This document shows, piece after piece, positions 1-7,598 of a DNA stretch of 57,459 bases. The stretch's first letter is position 1, and every line of letters begins with the position of its first letter. Origin of the DNA: Pirellulaceae bacterium (lineage in GTDB: Bacteria; Planctomycetota; Planctomycetia; Pirellulales; Pirellulaceae); contig JALOQX010000015.1 of the NCBI GenBank assembly GCA_025459265.1, forward strand, positions 1 to 57,459, read 5' to 3'. Under the pieces are notes generated by a model. It did no database searches, was not told the DNA's origin, and was given only the letters and a program-made list of their open reading frames with translations. Position numbers and translations under genes: made by a program.

Positions 1-729
1 GATGCCGTGTATCACTGCCTGTTCAGTCCCGACAGCGCGTATCTGCTCTCGGGCAGCCGCGATCGCACGGCACGGATCTGGCGCGTGGAAGACAGCCAGC
101 CGGTGCGGCCGCCGTTGCGTCACACCGCGTCGGTCAACGCCGTGCATTGGTGCGTGGATCAGCCATGGTTTCTCACGGGCGATCTGCAGGGGAACCTCCG
201 GCACTGGACCTGGGAAGCGGCGGACTTGCCGGCAGCGTCGTTTTCCCTGCCGGAACGGCAGGTGAATGCCGTGCGGTATCTTGCGGGTGGGACGCTCTTT
301 GCCGCCACGTTCAATCGTCAGGCGCCGCGCGCGCGTTGGTCCGGCGGCGGCGCCGGCGTATGGGAATTGGCGACGGGCAAGCTGCTCGCGCCCCTGTGGC
401 CACTGTGGGACGAGGTGTACTCGCTGGACGTATCGCCCGACGGTACACTGTTATTGACGGCAGGCGCCGACGGGGTCGCGCGCCTGTGGCCACTCCGGCC
501 AACCGAGCGGAGCGTGGACGAGCTGGTGCGGGTGGGGCAATTGTTGTCGGGGCGGCGCATTGACCGCGGCGTCAATCTGGTCGCGCTGGATGCCGCGACG
601 CTTCGCCGCGAGTTTCTGGACTTGCGCGACCGGCAGGCCGGCGGCCTCTCCGTTTCGCAGGAGGACGCGGCGAACTGGGATCGATGGCTGGCAGTGATGA
701 CGCCCGATCGTCCGCAGCGCACTCCATGA
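1..729 (+). CDS. WD40-repeat protein, 3' part (possibly the C-terminus of a WD40 Ser/Thr protein kinase)
   Basis: The frame is open from the first base, so the gene is cut at the window edge; about 242 codons remain. Three WD40 blades are visible, ending in RTARIWRVED, GNLRHW and GVARLWPL, each preceded by a typical SPD/DG turn. After the last blade comes a non-WD tail (SVDELVRVGQLLSGRRID... AANWDRW). I recognise this tail as the one that follows WD40 blades in planctomycetal proteins carrying an N-terminal protein kinase domain. That the missing N-terminus is a kinase is inference. The stop codon overlaps the start of the downstream transporter (ATGA), which suggests one transcript. Confidence 0.85.
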   Translation, partial: DAVYHCLFSPDSAYLLSGSRDRTARIWRVEDSQPVRPPLRHTASVNAVHWCVDQPWFLTGDLQGNLRHWTWEAADLPAASFSLPERQVNAVRYLAGGTLFAATFNRQAPRARWSGGGAGVWELATGKLLAPLWPLWDEVYSLDVSPDGTLLLTAGADGVARLWPLRPTERSVDELVRVGQLLSGRRIDRGVNLVALDAATLRREFLDLRDRQAGGLSVSQEDAANWDRWLAVMTPDRPQRTP

Positions 730-3032
730 CGGGCAGCCACCGGATTGCACACTGGATCGTGGCCGGGCGGTGGCCGTGTCTGGCGGCCGCCGCGGTGCTC
801 GCTGCGCTGGCCTGGCTGCCCGCCACGCGGCTTGAATTCGATCGCTCCCTGGAGAACATGTTCCGCCGCGGCGATCCGCTGTTGGCCGCCTACCGCCGTC
901 TGCGGGAGCAGTTTGGCGAAGACGAGATCGTCATGGCGGTGTACGAGGATCCGCAGCTGCTGGCCGCCGACGGGAGCGGGATCGAGCGACTCGCGGCGCT
1001 CGATCGGCAGTTGCGGGAGGTGCCGGGTGTGCGGGAGGTTTTGAGCCTGGCGGAGGTGAACCGAGCGCTGCAGGTCGTGACGTCGCTTCCGCGACTGGGG
1101 CCCTCGGCGGATGCGCCTGCGGCGATCGCCCGGCCGGACGATCCCCTCGCGGCGGCGTTTCGCGACATGTTTGCCGGGTACACGCACGATGCGCGCGGGC
1201 AGATCGCGGCGCTCGCCTGCATGCTTGAGCCGGAGTCCACGGCTCCTTGTCCCCGCCGTGACACGATTGACCGGCTGCGCGGCATCCTGGAGGGCCGGCC
1301 CCGCGGCATGGTGGCGGGCGAACCCGTGATGGTGATGGACGGGTTTCGCTATCTCGACCGGGACGGGCGGCGTTTGGGCTGGGCGACGATGTCGCTGCTG
1401 GCACTGGCGCTCTTCCTCAGTTTCCGCAGTCTCCGCTGGGTCGTGATCGCGATCCTGGTCGTGCAGTGGACGTTGCTCCTGACACGCGCCTCGGTCGTCT
1501 GGCTCGGGTTGCGGCTGAGCATGGTCAGTTCGATGTTGAACGCCATCGTCACGGTGGTGGGCGTGGCCACGGTCGTGCACATCATTGTCCGGTTCCGCCA
1601 GGCGCGGGTGCGCGGGTTGGAGCCGCGGGCGGCGCTGGTGCAGACCCTGGCCATTCTGCTGGTGCCGATTTTCTGGGCCTGCGCGACGGACGCGGCGGGT
1701 TTCCTGTCGCTGCGGGTCGCCCAGGTGGGACCGGTCCGTGATTTCGGGCTGATGACGGCGTTGAGTTGCTGGTGGGTGCTGTGCGGCGTGATGCTGGTGG
1801 TACCCGGGCTCGCGCTCTGCGGCCGGTTTGACTCGGATCCACGACACACGTGGGGGGACGACTGGTTGGGCACCGAGCTGTTGCGGATGGTGCACGGGGC
1901 CGCGCGACGTCCGCGCGGTCCGCTCGTGACGCTGGTGCTGCTCTTCGGCGTGTCGGTCGCGGGGCTATTTCGTCTGCAGATCGAGACGGACTTCACGCGG
2001 AACTTTCGGCGCGGGTCGCCGATCGTCGAGTCGTACGCCTTCATTGAATCGCGGCTGGGCGGAGCCGGTGTGTGGGACGTGCTGGTTCCCGCGCCGGCCG
2101 TGCTGGACGTGGCCTTCGTGGACCGCATGGCCGCCTTTCAGGAGGCGCTGCGGGCGATCACGATCGACAGCGACGCGGGGCAGCGTGTCATCGGACTCAC
2201 GAAGGTGTTGAGCCTGATCGATGGCATCCAGGCGGCCGGCGTGCATCCGCTGCTGGCGCACGTACCGCCTGAGCTTCGCGCGCGCGGGATGACGCTGACC
2301 ATGCCGCACTTCACGGCGGCCCTGCGCACCGGGCACGGGGACAGCGCGCAGAACTATGTGCGGGTCATGCTTCGGGCCCGCGAGCAGCAAACGGCGCGCG
2401 AAAAGGCCCAGCTGATTGCCGCCGTCACGCGGGTGGCACAGGAGCACTTTCCGGCGGGTGCGGACGGCCCAGGGGCCGAGGTGACCGGATCGTATGTGCT
2501 GCTGACCAACCTGATCGACAGCGTGCTGCGTGACCAGTGGTTGTGCTTTGGCGTCGCCGCACTGAGTGTGGGCTTGATGCTGGCGGTGGCCTTTCGCAGC
2601 ATCCGGTTGGCGCTCGTCGCGCTGGTGCCCAACGTGCTGCCGATCCTGTTCGTGCTCGGCGCCATGGGGTGGCTGGACGTCAAGGTCAACATGGGTGCCG
2701 CCATGATCGCGGCGGTCTCGATGGGGCTGAGCGTAGACGGATCGATCCACTACATCATGTCGTTTGTGCAGGCCCGGCGTGGGGGGTGGAGTGTCCGGCG
2801 TGCGATGTGCGAAGTCCAGCATACGGTCGGGCGTGCGGTCGTCTACGCGACCGTCGCGCTGATTGTCGGATTCCTGGCGCTGTGCGGGAGTGAGTTCGTG
2901 CCGACGATCTACTTCGGATGTCTGGTCAGCCTGGCGATGCTGGGAGGCTTGCTCGGCAATGTCCTGGTGGTGCCGCTGCTGCTGTTGGTCGCGGCGCGCA
3001 GTCCCGGGGCTGGTGTCCGCGACCGGGGCTGA
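726..3032 (+). CDS. MMPL/RND-family transporter (efflux or lipid transporter)
   Basis: The 768-aa inner-membrane protein has the RND layout twice over. TM1 lies near residues 8-30, followed by a large extracytoplasmic loop, a five-helix bundle about 220-375, TM7 near 395-415, a second loop, and a last bundle about 612-760. The halves resemble each other around LSFRSLR and AVAFRSIRLALVALVPNVLPI. It is shorter than tripartite AcrB-type pumps and fits MMPL/hopanoid-exporter-like RND proteins. The chosen ATG overlaps the upstream stop (ATGA); an in-frame ATG at 684 would extend 14 codons into the WD40 gene and is less likely. The substrate is unknown, and no membrane-fusion protein or outer-membrane channel gene lies next to it. 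Confidence 0.9.
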   Translation: MTGSHRIAHWIVAGRWPCLAAAAVLAALAWLPATRLEFDRSLENMFRRGDPLLAAYRRLREQFGEDEIVMAVYEDPQLLAADGSGIERLAALDRQLREVPGVREVLSLAEVNRALQVVTSLPRLGPSADAPAAIARPDDPLAAAFRDMFAGYTHDARGQIAALACMLEPESTAPCPRRDTIDRLRGILEGRPRGMVAGEPVMVMDGFRYLDRDGRRLGWATMSLLALALFLSFRSLRWVVIAILVVQWTLLLTRASVVWLGLRLSMVSSMLNAIVTVVGVATVVHIIVRFRQARVRGLEPRAALVQTLAILLVPIFWACATDAAGFLSLRVAQVGPVRDFGLMTALSCWWVLCGVMLVVPGLALCGRFDSDPRHTWGDDWLGTELLRMVHGAARRPRGPLVTLVLLFGVSVAGLFRLQIETDFTRNFRRGSPIVESYAFIESRLGGAGVWDVLVPAPAVLDVAFVDRMAAFQEALRAITIDSDAGQRVIGLTKVLSLIDGIQAAGVHPLLAHVPPELRARGMTLTMPHFTAALRTGHGDSAQNYVRVMLRAREQQTAREKAQLIAAVTRVAQEHFPAGADGPGAEVTGSYVLLTNLIDSVLRDQWLCFGVAALSVGLMLAVAFRSIRLALVALVPNVLPILFVLGAMGWLDVKVNMGAAMIAAVSMGLSVDGSIHYIMSFVQARRGGWSVRRAMCEVQHTVGRAVVYATVALIVGFLALCGSEFVPTIYFGCLVSLAMLGGLLGNVLVVPLLLLVAARSPGAGVRDRG

Positions 3033-3034
3033 CC

Positions 3035-5368
3035 TCACTGCTCCATTGCGTAAAGAACCACGTTCGTGCCGATCCGCGCCGCATCTTCCTTGAGGTAGCC
3101 CTTGCACTCCAGCGACGCACTGCTCTCCAGGGCGCAGCTCAGGTCGTACGGCGAGAACACGACGACGTAGCGGCCCTGCACCTGGAGTCCTTCCAGCAGC
3201 GGCGCGGTCTGCGTGCGGCGGGCGTCGAGCCGCTGGCCGGCTTCGCGCAGCAGGGGGTCGTTGAGCGTCACGCGGCTCAGATCAAACCCGCCGAACTCGT
3301 TCGAGAAGAGCGGATGATTGACCGGGATGCGTTCCAGCTTTTGTCCCGGGAAGATCGCTTCCATTTCGCGCCGGAAGGCGGCGGCGAACTCGGGACTGGC
3401 ACAGATGGCGTCGGCCAGCAGGAAACCGCCATTGGCCACGTAATCGGCCAGCGCTTTGCGTTCCGCGGCGTTCCAGCGGAAGCTCCGCCGCCCGTGCACG
3501 AACAGGATCGGATATTCCAGCAGCGCGCCGCTGTTGGCGGTGACCAGTCGCTGTTCGGCCAGCACGCGCAGTTCCACTTCCTGCCGCAGGTACCGCAGCA
3601 GATTCCGCAGCGCGTTGGGCGCATCGTCGCTCCCCCCGTCATGCTGCAGCTTGGCGATCACGAGCACGCCGCGCGCCGATTCGTGCCCGCCCGTATCGGC
3701 GGCGATGACGCTGGGCCGGTCCAGTTTCTCCTTCAGCACGCGGTTGGTGGCGTACGCCACCACGTTCTGCCCGATCTGGATCCGGGCCTGGATGTCGTCC
3801 CGCACCTGCGCGGGCACATCCAGTTCGCGCCCGGGCGCACTGAGCTCCCAGTAGCAGGACAGGTTGGTCGGGCAGTACACGACGCTGGTCCGGCAGCAGG
3901 CTTCGATGCCGTAGAGCGGCTGCAGGTATTGCGGATTCACGCTCCCTTCCGCAAACCACACGGCATGGTCGGGGGGCAGGAGGCGGAGACTCGCGGTCGG
4001 AAACATGTCCTGCATCAGCTGTCGGAACGATGCGTCGAACGCCTTCCCGTCGCAGCCATCCCCGTCGCACGCCTCGGCAAAGATGAAGCCGCCCTGCTCC
4101 ACATAGAGCCGCAGTTGTTCGCGCTGATCGCGCGTCAGGTTCAGCGACTGACGACCGCTGAGAAACAGCACCGGGGCCTCCAGCAGATCCTCGACCGAAG
4201 CCGCTTCGAGATCGATGGTCTGCCACGTGAGTTCCCGCAGCCACGCCTGTTCGATGTGACGCGTCAGATTCGGCACCCCTCCGGCGTGCAGATCCCATTC
4301 CCCTTCCGCACCGTACTTGGCCTTGGCGATCACGACCGGCCGACGGCCTTTGGCCAGAAAGAGCAGCGCCAGGGAGGTGGCGACCAGCGGATTGCTTTCG
4401 GCGGTCCCCACGCCGCGCCAGCTCCCCGAAAAATCATCCTGCTCGCGCACCAGCACTTCCGCACCTTCCCGATACCAGTCGTGACCGCCGATGAACCGGC
4501 GGCCGGTCAATCGCCCCGCGCGTTCCAGGCCGTAGAGGTAGTAGAGCAACCAGGAGCGATCGCCGGGATTGGCCCGCACGCTGAAGCTGCGTCCCAGCCA
4601 GAGCAGGCCGCGTTCGATGCTGTCGTCGGCTGCGCCGGGGCCACAGCACATCACGCGTTCCCCCTCGACGCGTGCCCGGCCCGAACTTAGCCGACCGGAG
4701 GTGATGACCAGGGATGCGATGCCGGCACAGGTCATGCTCCCGGTCGAGGGCAAGCCCGGTTTATAACCCCACGATCCGTCCGGCTTCTGCGTCTGTTGCC
4801 AGTATTCCTGGGCCAGTCGCCAGGTGCTGGGATTCACCTCCACGCCGACGCGTTGCGCGTCGTTGAGCGCCAGCAGGGCGAACTGGGTGTTGGAATTGTC
4901 CCCCTGTCCTTCCTGCCGATCCGAGTAGGCCCAGGTTCCCTTGCGGCCCCGGACCGCGCTGGCACCGGTCAGCTGCGTGACTTCCAGCCACTTCACGTTC
5001 TGGCGGATCAGCAACAGGTCTTTCTTCGGTTCCGCGGCGCAGAGCGCCATGGTCCGCAGCGCGACCGAGTAGGTCATGTCGGGCTTGTCGAACTTGCGGA
5101 GGTAGTCCAGCGCGCGGATCACCGCCGGATCCTCGGTGCCGACGCCGCAATTGAGCAGTGCCAGGGTGCACAGCGCCGAGAGTCCGGCGGGCTGGCTGGG
5201 GTGTTCCGGCCATCCGCCCCGCGTTTTGTCCTGCTGCGATTTGAGGTAGTCGACACCCCGCTCGATGGCCTGCCGCACATCACCGTCCGTGATTTGAGCC
5301 GCCGCGGGCGTGACGACTCGTGCAACCGCTAAGGCCGCCATGACCGCAACTTGGACCGCGAGCTTCAT
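3035..5368 (-). CDS. Exported prenyltransferase-fold (alpha/alpha barrel) protein with two DUF4159 domains
   Basis: The protein has 777 aa. Residues 1-24 form a signal peptide ending PAAA. Residues about 27-330 carry squalene-cyclase/prenyltransferase-type repeats (AIERGVDYLKSQQ, GLSALCTLALLNCG, DGSWGY). Two DUF4159 modules follow, at about 350-545 and 560-777, each with the signature of a hydrophobic strand, a Gly-rich turn and DA/EA (YVEQGGFIFAEAC; YVANGGFLLADAI). DUF4159 is related to class-I glutamine amidotransferase folds, but I see no Cys-His-Glu triad. It is divergent from the moxR operon, a pairing familiar in planctomycetes, so a role with that MoxR/VWA set is likely but inferred. 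It is convergent with the RND gene, with only 2 nt between the stops. Confidence 0.85.
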   Translation of the reverse strand: MKLAVQVAVMAALAVARVVTPAAAQITDGDVRQAIERGVDYLKSQQDKTRGGWPEHPSQPAGLSALCTLALLNCGVGTEDPAVIRALDYLRKFDKPDMTYSVALRTMALCAAEPKKDLLLIRQNVKWLEVTQLTGASAVRGRKGTWAYSDRQEGQGDNSNTQFALLALNDAQRVGVEVNPSTWRLAQEYWQQTQKPDGSWGYKPGLPSTGSMTCAGIASLVITSGRLSSGRARVEGERVMCCGPGAADDSIERGLLWLGRSFSVRANPGDRSWLLYYLYGLERAGRLTGRRFIGGHDWYREGAEVLVREQDDFSGSWRGVGTAESNPLVATSLALLFLAKGRRPVVIAKAKYGAEGEWDLHAGGVPNLTRHIEQAWLRELTWQTIDLEAASVEDLLEAPVLFLSGRQSLNLTRDQREQLRLYVEQGGFIFAEACDGDGCDGKAFDASFRQLMQDMFPTASLRLLPPDHAVWFAEGSVNPQYLQPLYGIEACCRTSVVYCPTNLSCYWELSAPGRELDVPAQVRDDIQARIQIGQNVVAYATNRVLKEKLDRPSVIAADTGGHESARGVLVIAKLQHDGGSDDAPNALRNLLRYLRQEVELRVLAEQRLVTANSGALLEYPILFVHGRRSFRWNAAERKALADYVANGGFLLADAICASPEFAAAFRREMEAIFPGQKLERIPVNHPLFSNEFGGFDLSRVTLNDPLLREAGQRLDARRTQTAPLLEGLQVQGRYVVVFSPYDLSCALESSASLECKGYLKEDAARIGTNVVLYAMEQ

Positions 5369-5455
5369 CGCCCCATTCCCCGCACCCCGTTCACCTTAGT
5401 CGTCTCAAATATCTTAGGATTCAAACGTTACGCCCGCAATGCGCGGCGTCGTGCA

Positions 5456-5484
5456 TTGCTGCGACGAGGGGCCAGCGATACAAT
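5456..5484 (+). promoter_or_regulatory. Sigma-70-type promoter for the moxR operon
   Basis: TTGCTG (5456-5461) and TACAAT (5479-5484) are separated by exactly 17 nt. They lie about 114 nt upstream of the moxR GTG, in the 229-bp divergent gap between the DUF4159 gene and moxR. The rest of the gap includes a locally AT-rich stretch (about 5405-5435) that probably holds the minus-strand promoter, but no clear hexamer pair was found there. Confidence 0.6.
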
Positions 5485-5597
5485 CAACCGGTTTTTCCGG
5501 CGAGGCAAAGTCGCCTCACGCGCGCAGCCGCGACAGCGCCCTGCGAGGTTCTCGGACCGGGAACCTTGGACCAGGGGGGGAAGGAAGCAACCACATC

Positions 5598-6635
5598 GTG
5601 TCCACCAAACAACGCAACATCGGTGAGATCCTCCAGGAATTCAGCCAGCACCGGATTGTGATGCAGCAGGAGCTGCAGAAGATCATCATCGGTCAGAACG
5701 AAGTGATCGAGCAGCTGTTCGCCGCCATCTTCACGCGCGGCCACTGCCTGCTCGAAGGCGTCCCCGGGCTGGCCAAAACCCTGATGGTCAGCACCCTGGC
5801 GCAGATCCTGGATGTGGGCTTCAAGCGGATCCAGTTCACTCCCGACTTGATGCCGTCCGACATTACGGGCACAAACGTGTTGGAGGAGGATGAGCGCGGG
5901 AAGCGTGCGTTCCGGTTCATGGAAGGCCCCATCTTCACGAACATCCTGCTGGCGGACGAGATCAACCGCACACCGCCCAAGACGCAGGCGGCTCTGCTCC
6001 AGGCGATGCAGGAACGCGAGGTGTCGGTGGGGCGGCAGACGTATGAGCTGCCCGACCCGTTTTTCACGATCGCCACTCAGAACCCGATCGAACAGGAAGG
6101 CACGTACCCGCTGCCGGAAGCCCAGCTGGACCGGTTCATGTTCAACATCACGGTGGGGTATCCGTCCGCGGAGGAAGAGGAGCGGATCCTGGCGGTGGGC
6201 AGCCGCAACGAGAAAGTGGAGGTGCGGAAGGTCCTGTCGGGTCGCGCCATCGTCAACCTGCAGAAACTCGTCAATTCCGTGGCGGTCAGCGAGTACGTGG
6301 TGCAGTACGTGTCGCGCGTGGTGCGTGCGACGCGGCCCCGCGACGTGTCGGCGCCCGAGTTCGTGAAGGAACTGGTCGACTGGGGGGCCGGCCCGCGGGC
6401 CGGCCTGTTCCTGATCAATGGTGGCAAGGCCCTGGCCGCCATGGATGGCCGGTTTTCCGTGGCCGTGGACGATATCCGGCGGATCGCTGTCCCCGTGCTC
6501 CGGCACCGCATCAGCACAAACTTCCAGGCACAGGCCGAGGGCATGACCACAGACGATGTCGTGCGCCGACTGCTGGCCGAAATTCCCGAACCGGACGTAC
6601 CCAAGTTCAGCGAGCCGCCGAAGCGGCGCGCGTGA
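5598..6635 (+). CDS. moxR: MoxR-family AAA+ ATPase
   Basis: The protein has 345 aa, the normal length for the family. It shows Walker A GVPGLAKT (54-61), Walker B ILLADEINR, a sensor-1 segment FFTIATQNPIEQEGTYPLPEAQLDRF, and the lid domain. MoxR ATPases act with VWA-domain partners as chaperones or metal-insertion machines. The GTG start at 5598 is chosen because a GGGGGGAAGG ribosome-binding site sits just upstream and the protein then begins where the family does; the longer in-frame ATG at 5439 adds non-conserved residues and would lie upstream of the promoter -10. It is the first gene of a four-gene operon with DUF58 and two VWA-like membrane proteins. Confidence 0.95.
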   Translation: MSTKQRNIGEILQEFSQHRIVMQQELQKIIIGQNEVIEQLFAAIFTRGHCLLEGVPGLAKTLMVSTLAQILDVGFKRIQFTPDLMPSDITGTNVLEEDERGKRAFRFMEGPIFTNILLADEINRTPPKTQAALLQAMQEREVSVGRQTYELPDPFFTIATQNPIEQEGTYPLPEAQLDRFMFNITVGYPSAEEEERILAVGSRNEKVEVRKVLSGRAIVNLQKLVNSVAVSEYVVQYVSRVVRATRPRDVSAPEFVKELVDWGAGPRAGLFLINGGKALAAMDGRFSVAVDDIRRIAVPVLRHRISTNFQAQAEGMTTDDVVRRLLAEIPEPDVPKFSEPPKRRA

Positions 6636-6675
6636 GCGACGGGGACCCGCCGCGTCGTCCTCGAAATCAATCGCC

Positions 6676-7572
6676 ATGCCATCGGTCGAAAAGTACCTCA
6701 AGCCCGCCGTCATCAACCAGATCAAGCGGCTCGATCTGCGCGCGCAATTCGTGGTGCGCGGCTTCCTGCAGGGTCTGCATGCCAGTCCCTTTCACGGTTT
6801 TTCCGTGGAATTCAGCGAACACCGCAAGTACACGGCCGGGGACGATCCGAAAGATATCGACTGGCTGGTGTTCGCCAAGACCGACAAGTTCTACGTGAAG
6901 AAGTTCGAGGCGGAGACGAACATCACGGGCTATCTGGTGATGGACCTGAGTCACTCGATGGGCTACACGTATCGCCAGGACCTGTCGAAGTTCGACTACG
7001 CCATCTGCCTGGCCGCGTCCCTCTGTTACCTGATGATCCATCAGCAGGACCCGGTGGGACTGATCACGTTCGATCAGCGCGTGCGGGACAGTCTGCCGCC
7101 GCGGTCGAAGCGGGCGCATCTGGGCCACGTGCTCTCACATCTGGCGCGGTTGCAGCCGGCGGGCGAGACGGATGTGGCGCACAGCCTGGTGCAGATTGCG
7201 GCGATGCTGCGGCACCGCAGCCTGGTGATGATCTTCTCCGACCTGCTCGTGGACACGCCGCCGGTAGTGCGTGCCTTGCGGCAACTGCGGCATGGCGGCC
7301 ACGACGTGATTCTGTTTCACATTCTGGACGAAGCGGAGGTCGCCTTCCCGTTCTCGGGCGCCGTGGAACTGGAGGAGCCGGAGACGCGTCAGAAGGTGCG
7401 CCTCGACGCCGACCATTTCCGGCACGACTACCAGGAGGAGGTGGCGGCCTTTCGGGACGCGTACCGCCGCGAGTGTTTTCAGCGTGGTATCGACTACGTG
7501 CCGCTCGACACGAGTATGCCCTTTGACAAGGCGCTGCTGGAGTATCTGCTCAGTCGCCGCGCGCGCTGCTAG
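6676..7572 (+). CDS. DUF58 domain protein with intact VWA metal site
   Basis: The 298-aa cytoplasmic protein has the DUF58 core motif YTAGDDPKDIDWLVFAKTDKFYVKKFEAE (about 52-80; quoted in two parts: YTAGDDPKDIDW and VKKFEAE). It is followed by a VWA fold whose metal-ion-dependent adhesion site is complete: DLSHSM at 90-95, with a later TFDQR strand and a SDLLVD motif. DUF58 proteins are the standard partner encoded after MoxR. The start is the ATG at 6676, 40 nt after moxR; upstream in-frame starts overlap moxR and give unrelated sequence. It very likely shares its transcript with moxR and the two genes that follow. Confidence 0.93.
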   Translation: MPSVEKYLKPAVINQIKRLDLRAQFVVRGFLQGLHASPFHGFSVEFSEHRKYTAGDDPKDIDWLVFAKTDKFYVKKFEAETNITGYLVMDLSHSMGYTYRQDLSKFDYAICLAASLCYLMIHQQDPVGLITFDQRVRDSLPPRSKRAHLGHVLSHLARLQPAGETDVAHSLVQIAAMLRHRSLVMIFSDLLVDTPPVVRALRQLRHGGHDVILFHILDEAEVAFPFSGAVELEEPETRQKVRLDADHFRHDYQEEVAAFRDAYRRECFQRGIDYVPLDTSMPFDKALLEYLLSRRARC

Positions 7573-7598
7573 GTTCCCGGAGCGAATCACACGTTGTC

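Noticed and set aside
318..1895. Long minus-strand frame opposite the WD40/RND genes
   Set aside because: His/Gln/Arg-rich, no domain; shadow.
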